Below, one piece after another: positions 1-7,419 of a DNA stretch of 7,476 bases. The first letter of the stretch is position 1. Every line of letters begins with the position of its first letter. The stretch comes from Comamonadaceae bacterium (GTDB lineage Bacteria > Pseudomonadota > Gammaproteobacteria > Burkholderiales > Burkholderiaceae_C), in the NCBI GenBank assembly GCA_947451445.1, contig CANFZJ010000154.1:1-7476 (forward strand), given 5' to 3'. Below the pieces are notes generated by a model. That model saw only the letters and a list, made by a program, of their open reading frames with translations. It was not told where the DNA came from and did no database searches. Position numbers and translations under genes: made by a program.

Positions 1-315
1 CTGGTGGCCACTGCGGGCAATACCCTGGGCGGTGCGGTGGACTGGTGGATGGGCTTTGGCGCACACCGGGTAGCCAACAAATACAGCCATTCTGCCCACC
101 ACATTCGTGTGCTGGGCTGGCTGGAACGGCTGGGGCCCAAGGCCTGTCTGCTGGCCTGGCTGCCCCTGGTGGGCGACCCGCTGTGCGCGGTGGCGGGCTG
201 GCTCAAGCTGCCGTTCTGGCCCTGCCTGGGCTACATGGCAGTAGGCAAGTTTTTACGCTATGTGACGATGACAGGTTCATTGGTGTGGGCAATACCAAAA
301 ATAAGCATCTTTTAG
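1..315 (+). CDS. YqaA-like inner-membrane protein (VTT/SNARE-associated family), 3' part only
   Basis: The reading frame is open from the first base and ends at TAG 313-315. This gives 104 residues of a protein whose start lies outside the window. It begins with an AGNTLGG stretch (residues 5-11), followed by a WWMGFGAHRV segment. Further on come LPLVGDPLCAVAGWLKLPF (about residues 54-72) and a GKFLRY motif (about 81-86). The AGNTLGG, GDPL and GK-x-LRY signatures and the hydrophobic segments fit the YqaA branch of the DedA/VTT membrane proteins. That family is integral to the inner membrane, and its E. coli YqaA member has no firmly established function. The last residues (VWAIPKISIF) look unlike the usual family end and overlap a palindromic element, so the C-terminus may have been altered by it. 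The family call is made by eye from motifs; no function beyond membrane location is claimed. Confidence 0.72.
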   Translation: MVATAGNTLGGAVDWWMGFGAHRVANKYSHSAHHIRVLGWLERLGPKACLLAWLPLVGDPLCAVAGWLKLPFWPCLGYMAVGKFLRYVTMTGSLVWAIPKISIF

Positions 316-363
316 GCCTCTAGCGCAGGTATTACTTGCGCAGTTAGCTATACAAACAATAGC
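311..363. repeat. REP-like palindromic element with two hairpins in a convergent gap
   Basis: Two inverted repeats lie back to back. The first (323-341) pairs GCGCAGGT with ACTTGCGC around a 3-nt ATT loop, giving 8 pairs including one G-T wobble. The second (347-351 with 359-363) pairs GCTAT with ATAGC around a 7-nt loop. The block starts at the TAG stop of the YqaA-like gene and ends just before the 3' end of mutY. Its pattern, TAGGCCTCTAGCGC then GCGCA..AGCTAT then ATAGC, resembles short dispersed palindromes I recall from Comamonadaceae genomes; that is memory, not a search. There is no T-run on either strand, so a classical intrinsic terminator is not supported. The hairpins could still stabilise the ends of the two converging transcripts. 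Confidence 0.5.
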
Positions 364-366
364 AAA

Positions 367-1442
<1,076 letters not shown>

Positions 1443-1446
<4 letters not shown>

Positions 1447-3383
1447 GCGGTAGCCACCTGCGGCTCGGCGGTGGTCAAAAAGTACGAGGTCAGCAGTTGC
1501 AAACGGGCATCAAACTGGCCGAGCACGGCTTCCTGCACTTCGATTTCGGCCACCCGTTGGTCCAGGCCGCCAGCGGCAGTCTGCATACGGTCGATGCCGT
1601 CGAGGCGTCGGACAAAGCTCTGGCGACGCTCTTTGAGCTGGTCTTCCAGCTGGGCCGTCGCGGCTTTGCTCCACTGCTCCAGTTCGGCAAAAGCAGATGC
1701 GTGGACGCCTTTCAGCCGGGTTGCCAGGGCGCGCACCAAGCGCTCGGCGAACTCGGGCTGGGCCAACTTCAAGACATTGCGCAAACCAAGGTACTGCACA
1801 TGGCTGGCCTCGATCTCGTCGAGCTCGACCTGAAAGCGAGGTAACTCGGGCAGGGGCGCCAGCTGCAACAAAAAGCCAAATTCGGCGTTGAGCTGGCGGA
1901 ATGTGCCGTCCAGCATGCTCTGCAGCTCGGTCGCCACGGCCTGGGCCTGGGCCATATTGCTGCGCAGGTGGGCAAAGGTTTCGCCGTAGACGGTTTTGAC
2001 CCCGACCTTCCAGCCGCGCTGGCGCAGCAGCCCGGCCAGCGCGGCCATTTCGGTCTTCAAAGTACGGCTACCCAGCAGGGAGAATGCGTCGCCCAGCAGC
2101 TTGCGCTGCACCGCGCGCAGGGCGTGGATCTTGGCGCTGCCTGCATCAAACTCGTGCTTTTCCTGCTCAATCCGCGTGCGCATGTTTTTCACTACCACGG
2201 AGTTCTTGCCGCCCAGGCCTTGCAGCTCCATTTTTTGCTCGATCAGGTCGCGGCGACGAACCTGCAGCACCCGCCCGGTCACGTTGCGCAACTCAGTCAC
2301 CCCGTGGGCCACGGCGGACCGCAAGAGGGCATGGCGCTGGGCCAAAATGCCATCGCCCAGCGTGGTCTCCAGCAAGGCCAGCCCGCTGGCCTGCAGCAAG
2401 GCGGTGTCGCCGGTAATTTTGGCCAGCAGGCCTTTTTGTGCCGACACCGCCATGACCTGCTGGACCGGCACGCCCAGGGTGGTGGCCGACTGCGCACGCT
2501 GGCGGTCGATCTGGGCCTGCACCTGCTCAGGTGTGCTCAGGGCATCCCACAAAGTGTCGATCTTGTTCAGCACCACCATCCGCGCGTTCACATCGGTGGC
2601 CCCGGTGCTCAGGTGTTCGCGCCACACGGTCATGTCCGACTGGGTGACACCGGTATCGGCCGCCAGCAGAAAAAACACGGCATGCGCCTGCGGAATCAGG
2701 TTCACGGTCAACTCAGGCTCGGCACCAATCGCGTTCAGGCCCGGCGTGTCCAGAATCACCAGCCCCTGCTGTAGCAAGGGGTGCTCTATGTTGACCAGCG
2801 CATGCCGCCAGCGGGGCACCTCGACCAGGCCGTTGGCGTCCACCGGTGGATTGTCCTGGGGGGCATCGTCGTGCCAAAAACCCAGTGCGCGGGCTTCGTC
2901 CTGCGTGACTTGCCGCACCTGGGTCACATTTAGCAGCGCCTGGGCCAACTGTTCGGCGTCGTCCACGTCCAGGGCGATCTCGGTCCACTGGTCGGGCAAC
3001 TGGCGCCAATCGGCCAGCGACTGGGGCTGCAAACGCGACTCAATCGGCAGCAACCGCAAGCACGGTGGCACAGCGGCGTCATACCCCAGCTCGGTCGGGC
3101 ACATGGTGGTGCGTCCCGCACTGGCGGGCATGATGCGCCGCCCGTAGTTGGCAAAAAACAGGGCGTTTATCAGCTCGGACTTGCCGCGCGAGAACTCGGC
3201 CACGAAAGCCACGGTGACTTTGTCGCTGCGCATCTGCTCTTCCAGCCGCTGCAGCTGCGCCTCCACCCCAGCGTCCAACAGCGCGCGCTCCTTCATCCAA
3301 GCCGACAAAAGCTTTAGGCGTAGCGCGAATTCACGCCGCCACGCGCCGTACTGGCCCAGTTGCTCGTTGAAAGTTGTCGCCAC
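1443..3383 (-). CDS. Dynamin-family GTPase of unknown role, between mutM and mutY
   Basis: This is a 646-residue protein with an N-terminal GTPase domain and a long helical C-terminal part. The P-loop is A62-EFSR-GKS (62-69), followed by LINALF. The switch I threonines are in RTTMCPTE (91-98). G3 is DTPG (212-215), G4 is NKID (273-276), and a G5-like VSAQK lies at 313-317. This is the bacterial dynamin-like layout. The first P-loop glycine is alanine. Residues about 375-420 and 560-625 are rich in charged heptad-like helix. I see no transmembrane or hydrophobic paddle segment, so membrane binding is not evident. Bacterial relatives remodel membranes (BDLP, DynA); E. coli CrfC instead works at the replication factory. 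The start is GTG at 3383: an in-frame TAA lies 30 bp upstream, the next methionine is M30, and no clear Shine-Dalgarno site is visible. It follows mutM after 70 bp and overlaps mutY by 4 bp. The substrate or partner is unknown. Confidence 0.9.
1454..1459 (-). promoter_or_regulatory. Ribosome binding site of mutY inside the GTPase gene
   Basis: Read on the minus strand this is AGGTGG, followed by 7 nt (CTACCGC) and then ATG at 1446. It lies in the last codons of the upstream GTPase gene. It fixes the mutY start and, with the ATGA stop/start overlap, suggests that ribosomes finishing the GTPase restart on mutY. Confidence 0.7.
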
Positions 3384-3417
3384 AGGGGATTGGTTTCGTA
3401 AAAAAAGGACTTAGGGG

Positions 3418-3434
3418 TTCACGAAATTTGTGAA
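3418..3434. promoter_or_regulatory. 17-bp dyad between mutM and the GTPase gene (possible operator)
   Basis: TTCACGAAATTTGTGAA is a near-perfect inverted repeat centred on 3426: TTCAC and GTGAA arms are exact, and only one further symmetric pair mismatches. It lies in the 70-bp gap, 34 bp upstream of the GTG start of the GTPase gene. The size and AT-rich centre suit a dimeric regulator's site. The minus strand also reads TTCACA here, a 5/6 match to a -35 box, but no convincing -10 follows at 15-18 bp. A 7-T run (minus strand, 3406-3400) lies about 11 nt past the dyad, too far for a normal intrinsic terminator. Regulator unknown. Confidence 0.3.
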
Positions 3435-3453
3435 TAAATGTAGCACTGCAGCT

Positions 3454-4269
3454 TCAGCGCTTCTGGCATTGCGGGCAGAAATAGGTGGCCCGCTGGCCCT
3501 GGCGCATGGACTGGATGGGCGTGCCGCAGACCCGGCAAGGCTGGCTCTCGCGGCCATAGACCATGGCCTCCAGCTGAAAGTAGCCGCTTTCGCCCTGGGC
3601 GTTGGAAAAGTCCCGCAAGGTGCTACCGCCCTTCAGCACCGCCCGCGCCAGCACGTCGCGCACCGCAGCATGCAGCTTGGCAGCACGCGGGCGGCTGATG
3701 TCGGTAGCCCGCGTGGTGGGCCGAATCCCCGAGATGAACAAGGCCTCGGATGCATAAATATTGCCCACGCCCACCACCACCTCCCCGGCCAGAAGCACTT
3801 GTTTAATGGCGCTTTTGCGCGCTTGCAGGCCCAGGTAAAAGTGAGGTAAAGAAAAACCGTCGCCCAAGGGCTCCATACCCAGGTGTCCCAACAACTTGAC
3901 GGCGGCCGGGGCGTCTTCGTTCTCGGCAAACACCACGGCCCCAAAACGGCGCGGGTCATGCAGGCGCAACACGCCACGGCTGGTAGCCAGATCGCAATGG
4001 TCGTGCGCCCCGGGCGCCGGTTGCTGCTGGGCAAAATGCAGGCTGCCCGACATGCCTAGGTGCAGTAGCAGCAAGCCGGGGTCCAGGTCCAGCAGCAGGT
4101 ACTTGCCCCGGCGTCGCACCTGCAGCACGGTACGGCCTTGCAGCAGCATGGGGTCACAGCCCAGCGGCCAACGCAGCGGCTTGCCCATGCGCACAGACGC
4201 AATGCGTGCGCCCTGGATGCGGTCGGCAAAACTCAAACGGGTAACTTCTACCTCGGGTAACTCAGGCAT
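3454..4269 (-). CDS. mutM: Formamidopyrimidine-DNA glycosylase MutM (Fpg)
   Basis: This bifunctional glycosylase/AP lyase excises 8-oxoguanine and formamidopyrimidines paired with C. The product has 271 residues (E. coli has 269). It opens MPELPEVEV; after loss of Met, the N-terminal proline is the catalytic nucleophile and E3 the acid partner. K56 lies in RRRGKYLLL, and HLGMSGSL (70-77) holds the conserved methionine of the void-filling loop. DPRRFG (105-110), VVGVGNIYASEALF (165-178) and the C-terminal zinc finger (C245, C248, C265, C268, with R260 in QRATYF) are all present. The frame is open further upstream to 4383, but the start must be ATG 4269 because the proline has to be the second residue. 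No clear Shine-Dalgarno site precedes it. It is transcribed away from the TPR gene and leads into the GTPase and mutY genes. Confidence 0.97.
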   Translation of the reverse strand: MPELPEVEVTRLSFADRIQGARIASVRMGKPLRWPLGCDPMLLQGRTVLQVRRRGKYLLLDLDPGLLLLHLGMSGSLHFAQQQPAPGAHDHCDLATSRGVLRLHDPRRFGAVVFAENEDAPAAVKLLGHLGMEPLGDGFSLPHFYLGLQARKSAIKQVLLAGEVVVGVGNIYASEALFISGIRPTTRATDISRPRAAKLHAAVRDVLARAVLKGGSTLRDFSNAQGESGYFQLEAMVYGRESQPCRVCGTPIQSMRQGQRATYFCPQCQKR

Positions 4270-4308
4270 GGCAGGCAGATATATATGGGGTTGGATTATT
4301 ATGAGCTG
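4270..4308. promoter_or_regulatory. Divergent gap between mutM and the TPR gene, with AT-rich elements
   Basis: Only 39 bp separate the two divergent starts. The gap holds TATATAT (around 4280-4286) and TTATTAT (4296-4302), both possible -10 elements, in otherwise GC-rich DNA. I could not find -35 boxes at the right distance for either direction, so promoters for one or both genes may reach into the opposite coding region. A -10 on the minus strand within TATATATC would place the transcript start almost on the mutM ATG. Confidence 0.3.
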
Positions 4309-6057
4309 ATGAAGCGATTCCACCGACTGGCCGCATGCGGTTTTGCCACTCTGGCCCTGGTAGCAGCCTGCCTGCCTGCCCAAGCCGCCCCTGCCACCAC
4401 ACCCGCGCCGGAAGCCATTCCGGAGCCATCAGCGCTCAATGGCGAGCTGTTCTACATTCTGCTGCTGGGCGAACTGAATGCTGCCGGCGGTGAGCCAGGC
4501 GTCGCCTACCAGTTGTACCTGGAAGGCGCGCGCAAAGCCAACGATGGCAGCCTGTACCGGCGAGCCATCGAGATAGCGCTGCAGTCACGCTCTGGCGACT
4601 CGGCCCTGCAAGCCGCCCGCGCCTGGAGCCGGGCCCAGCCCGCATCTCGCGAGGCCAACCGCTATGTGCTGCAACTGTTGCTGGCGCTGAACCGCCCGGC
4701 AGAGACCGCCGAACCACTCAAGGCCGAACTGGCCATGGCCAGCGCTGCCGACAGGGCCGCCGCCATCGCCGCCATTCCGATCAGCTACGCCCCGATTTCA
4801 GATAAAAAACAAGCATCCAAGTTGGTGGAGCAGGTGCTGGCCGACTACCTGAGCGACCCCGCCGCAGCCATATCCGCCTGGACTACCATAGGTCGCATGC
4901 GCCTGAGCGCAGGCGACACCTCCGGCGCGCTGGAGGCAGCTCGCCGAGCCCAAACGCTGGATCCCAGCGCACCGGGGCCCGTCCAACTGGCGCTGGAAAT
5001 GATGGGCCCCAAGGTACCGCTGGCCGAACCGGTGGTACTGCATTACCTTGCGGGCAAGCCCCTGCCTGAGCTGCACATGGCCTATGTACGGGCCTTGCTG
5101 GATGGCTTGCGCACCAGCGAAGCTATCCAGCAACTGCAGCAACTAACTGTCCAAAGCCCTGACTTTCCCGATGCATGGCTGGTACTGGGCAGCCTACAGG
5201 TACAAGAAAGACAATTCGGCCCCGCCGATACCTCACTACGTCGCTTTGTCGCCTTGGCCCAGGCACTGCCTGTCAGCGAAGCCCGCAGCCGAGGCCTGGC
5301 ACAGGGCTATATGGTGTTAGCGCAGATTGCAGAAGAGCGCAAAGACTATCCTGCAGCAGAAGCCTGGCTGAAAAAAATTGACAATGCCGACGAACTGCTG
5401 GCAGCCCAAAGTCGGCGCGCATCGCTATTGGCAAAACAAGGCAAGCTGGCCCAAGGCCTTGCGCTGTTGCAAGCCCTACCGGAGCGCGATGCACAAGAAA
5501 CGCGGTTAAAGCTCGCCGCACAAGTCCAGCTGCTGCGCGACAACAAGCAATTCCAACGCGCCTACGACCTGATGGCCATCGCTGTCGCCCAAAACCCGAA
5601 CGACAACGACCTGCTCTACGACCAGGCCATGTTGGCTGAAAAGCTGGACAAGCTCGGCGAAATGGAGCGGCTGTTACGCCAGCTGATCGCCGCAAAACCC
5701 GACTACCACCACGCCTACAACGCCTTGGGCTATTCACTGGCCGAGCGCAACCTGCGCTTGCCAGAAGCCCGCGACCTCATCCGCAAAGCGCTGGAATTTG
5801 TGCCCAACGATCCGTTCATTGCCGACAGCCTGGGGTGGGTAGAGTTCCGCATGGGCAACCTGGACGAAGCCCAGCGGGTACTGGACGGCGCATTCAAGGC
5901 AAAACCCGACCCCGAGATCGCCGCCCACTTGGGCGAGGTTCTATGGACCGCGGGCCAGCGTGACCGCGCGACCGCCATCTGGAAGGAAGGCCTGAGGCTC
6001 AATAGCGACAACGAAACCCTGCAGGAAACTATCAAACGCCTGCGCGTAAAGCTTTGA
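4309..6057 (+). CDS. Exported tetratricopeptide-repeat protein, first gene of the lolB-ispE operon
   Basis: The product has 582 residues from ATG 4309. The N-terminus MKRFHRLAACGFATLALVAAC..LPAQAAP is a signal peptide: basic start, hydrophobic core, and a good signal peptidase I site AQA|AP (24-27). VAAC (18-21) also passes as a lipobox, so it may instead be an outer-membrane lipoprotein. A proline/alanine-rich linker (about 28-42) follows, then a helical solenoid. TPR-like pairs are clearest from about residue 417 to 567, for example AYNALGYSLAERN, then ADSLGWVEFRMGNLDEA and HLGEVLWTAGQRDRA. TPR domains mediate protein-protein contacts; no catalytic motif is seen. An in-frame ATG at 4285 would add MGLDYYEL, an acidic start that suits a signal peptide poorly. 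The gene overlaps lolB by 4 bp. Its place before lolB suggests an envelope role, but the function is unknown to me. Confidence 0.88.
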   Translation: MKRFHRLAACGFATLALVAACLPAQAAPATTPAPEAIPEPSALNGELFYILLLGELNAAGGEPGVAYQLYLEGARKANDGSLYRRAIEIALQSRSGDSALQAARAWSRAQPASREANRYVLQLLLALNRPAETAEPLKAELAMASAADRAAAIAAIPISYAPISDKKQASKLVEQVLADYLSDPAAAISAWTTIGRMRLSAGDTSGALEAARRAQTLDPSAPGPVQLALEMMGPKVPLAEPVVLHYLAGKPLPELHMAYVRALLDGLRTSEAIQQLQQLTVQSPDFPDAWLVLGSLQVQERQFGPADTSLRRFVALAQALPVSEARSRGLAQGYMVLAQIAEERKDYPAAEAWLKKIDNADELLAAQSRRASLLAKQGKLAQGLALLQALPERDAQETRLKLAAQVQLLRDNKQFQRAYDLMAIAVAQNPNDNDLLYDQAMLAEKLDKLGEMERLLRQLIAAKPDYHHAYNALGYSLAERNLRLPEARDLIRKALEFVPNDPFIADSLGWVEFRMGNLDEAQRVLDGAFKAKPDPEIAAHLGEVLWTAGQRDRATAIWKEGLRLNSDNETLQETIKRLRVKL

Positions 6058-6539
6058 AATCGCTGCTGCGCTGGGTAGGCCTGCTACTGTGCATTACGCT
6101 GGTCACCGCGTGCGCCCACATACGCCATGACGCACCCGGCAGCGGTGCCTTCTGGAGCGGTCGCTTGGCCGTGCAGGTAGATACGCAGTCTGCCCAGTCG
6201 TTTTCTGCCAGTTTTGAACTTAAAGGCGCCCCCGACCAAGGCGAATTCACTCTGTTCAACCCGCTGGGTGGCACGGTGGCGCGACTGGAATGGCAGCCCG
6301 GTACTGCTGCGCTGCACGCCCGTGGTGAAGTCCGCCAATTTAACTCGCTGGAAGCCCTGGTGACAGAAGCCACTGGCGCACCGCTGCCACTGGCCGCACT
6401 ATTCGACTGGCTCCGTGGCAACAATACGCCCGTGCCGGGTTGGCAAGCCGATCTATCGCGCCTGGACGATGGCCGCCTGACCGCGCTACGCAACCAGCCC
6501 CTACCCACAGCCACCCTGCGGGTGGTTTTAGACAAATAA
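6054..6539 (+). CDS. lolB: Outer-membrane lipoprotein insertion protein LolB
   Basis: LolB takes lipoproteins from the periplasmic carrier LolA and inserts them into the outer membrane, where it is anchored itself. The product has 161 residues with a lipoprotein signal MKSLLRWVGLLLCITLVTAC. The lipobox is VTAC with lipidated C20; A21 at +2 fits outer-membrane sorting. Family features follow: FWSGRLAV (33-40), an SFELKG..GEFTLFNPLGGTVARLEW block (about 52-80) matching the NPLGST region of E. coli LolB, and a G-x-PLPLAALFDWLRG helix region (about 108-121). It is about 45 residues shorter than the E. coli precursor (about 207), and most of the difference falls after the WLRG region. The start is TTG 6054-6056, overlapping the TPR stop as TTGA; this is the only start upstream that includes the whole signal peptide. 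ispE begins 2 bp after its stop. Confidence 0.9.
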   Translation: MKSLLRWVGLLLCITLVTACAHIRHDAPGSGAFWSGRLAVQVDTQSAQSFSASFELKGAPDQGEFTLFNPLGGTVARLEWQPGTAALHARGEVRQFNSLEALVTEATGAPLPLAALFDWLRGNNTPVPGWQADLSRLDDGRLTALRNQPLPTATLRVVLDK

Positions 6540-6541
6540 GC

Positions 6542-7387
6542 ATGCAAGCCCTGTACGACGTGGCGGCCCCCGCCAAACTCAATCTATTTCTGCACATCAT
6601 TGGTCGCCGTGCCGACGGCTACCACCTGCTGCAATCGGCCTTCATGCTGGTGGACTGGTGCGACACCCTGCATTTCGAACTGCGTACCGACGGACACCTC
6701 AGCCGCGAAGACCTGAGCACCCCACTCCCCCCCGAAGACCTGGTGCTGCGCGCTGCCCGTGCTCTGAAAACCGCGACCCACACCACACTGGGTGCCCATA
6801 TCGGCGTACTCAAGCGCATCCCAGCACAGGCAGGCATGGGCGGCGGCTCATCGGACGCCGCCTCCTGCTTGTTGGCACTGAATCGCCTATGGAACCTGCA
6901 ACTGACAACCCGCCAACTACAGGATATCGGACTGCAGCTAGGCGCAGACGTGCCGTTTTTTCTGGGCTGCCGCAATGCCTGGGTAGAAGGTATCGGCGAG
7001 AAGATCACCCCTATTACCCTGCCGCCAACCCGGTTCCTGGTGGTCAAACCACCACAAGGGCTGGACACAAAATTGATTTTTTCCTCGCCCTTCCTAAAAC
7101 GCAACACAGATAGTGCTACACTCGAAGGCTTTGCTGCACAGCCATATTACTTCGGAGTAAATGACTTGCAACCCGTCGCAAAAAATCTTTGCCCCGCTGT
7201 AGACCAAGCCCTTGAGTGGCTGGAAGGCAAAGATTTACATGCTAGAATGACGGGCTCAGGCAGCGCAGTATTTGCGCAAATGCCTGAATGCGTAGATGTG
7301 AGCGATGCACCAGATGCATGGCAAGTTCACAAATGCAGCAATATGGATGTACACCCCCTGTTTGGGTGGGCATCCAGCGATGGTTAA
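6542..7387 (+). CDS. ispE: 4-diphosphocytidyl-2-C-methyl-D-erythritol kinase IspE
   Basis: IspE is the ATP-dependent kinase of the MEP pathway. It phosphorylates CDP-ME on the 2-hydroxyl on the way to IPP and DMAPP, and acts in the cytoplasm. The product has 281 residues (E. coli has 283). PAKLNLFLHIIGRRADGYH (10-28) carries the active-site lysine K12. The GHMP-kinase ATP loop is PAQAGMGGGSSDAA (94-107). D136 in GADVPFFL is the expected catalytic aspartate. ND (207-208) and the C-terminal glycine motif MTGSGSAVFA (236-245) complete the fold. The frame is open back to 6440, but ATG 6542 is the right start because the conserved block begins nine residues later and it lies 2 bp past the lolB stop. 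Codon use in the last third is more AT-rich, including TTA and AGA codons at 7234-7248. Confidence 0.97.
   Translation: MQALYDVAAPAKLNLFLHIIGRRADGYHLLQSAFMLVDWCDTLHFELRTDGHLSREDLSTPLPPEDLVLRAARALKTATHTTLGAHIGVLKRIPAQAGMGGGSSDAASCLLALNRLWNLQLTTRQLQDIGLQLGADVPFFLGCRNAWVEGIGEKITPITLPPTRFLVVKPPQGLDTKLIFSSPFLKRNTDSATLEGFAAQPYYFGVNDLQPVAKNLCPAVDQALEWLEGKDLHARMTGSGSAVFAQMPECVDVSDAPDAWQVHKCSNMDVHPLFGWASSDG
7240..7248 (+). promoter_or_regulatory. Extended -10 promoter-like element inside ispE
   Basis: TGCTAGAAT matches the extended -10 consensus TGnTATAAT at all but one base. The best spaced -35 position (TGGAAG at 7221-7226) matches only 3 of 6 bases, which an extended -10 can tolerate. It would start a transcript near 7255, about 165 bp before the tRNA-Gln gene. 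The element sits where ispE uses codons rare in GC-rich genomes (TTA, AGA). A chance match is quite possible. Confidence 0.25.
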
Positions 7388-7389
7388 TC

Positions 7390-7414
7390 GGTTAGCAGCG
7401 TCGCGCTGTTGACC
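7390..7414 (+). other. Stable hairpin between ispE and tRNA-Gln
   Basis: GGTTAGCAGCG pairs with CGCTGTTGACC around a TCG loop, giving 11 pairs of which two are G-T wobbles. It begins 3 nt after the ispE stop and ends 5 nt before the tRNA. No T-run follows, so it is not a standard intrinsic terminator. It could shield the ispE 3' end or guide processing of the tRNA precursor if both are on one transcript. Confidence 0.45.
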
Positions 7415-7419
7415 CGTGT

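Noticed and set aside
1968..2774. Second plus-strand open frame (268 codons) opposite the GTPase gene
   Set aside because: It overlaps the same conserved gene in another frame. The His/Gln/Leu-rich product has no family signature.
1996..3147. Long plus-strand open frame of 383 codons opposite the GTPase gene
   Set aside because: It is fully antisense to a gene with all G motifs intact. Its product is rich in Arg, Ser, Cys and Ala with no recognisable domain, as expected of a shadow frame in GC-rich DNA.
3400..3434. Dyad plus 7-T run on the minus strand as an intrinsic terminator after mutM
   Set aside because: The stem is AT-rich and about 11 nt separate it from the T-run, so it does not fit the hairpin-then-T pattern.
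4285..4308. Earlier ATG for the TPR gene
   Set aside because: It would put the acidic MGLDYYEL before the basic signal-peptide start MKRFHR, which is unusual for an exported protein; it cannot be fully excluded.
4270..4383. Upstream extension of mutM by 38 codons
   Set aside because: MutM needs proline as its mature N-terminus, so MPELPEVEV at 4269 must be the start; the extension would also lie inside the TPR gene.
6440..6541. Upstream extension of ispE by 34 codons
   Set aside because: It overlaps the end of lolB and lacks IspE similarity; the conserved N-terminus begins just after ATG 6542.
6032..6547. Minus-strand open frame opposite lolB
   Set aside because: It mirrors lolB almost exactly; the Ser/Arg-rich product shows no domain.
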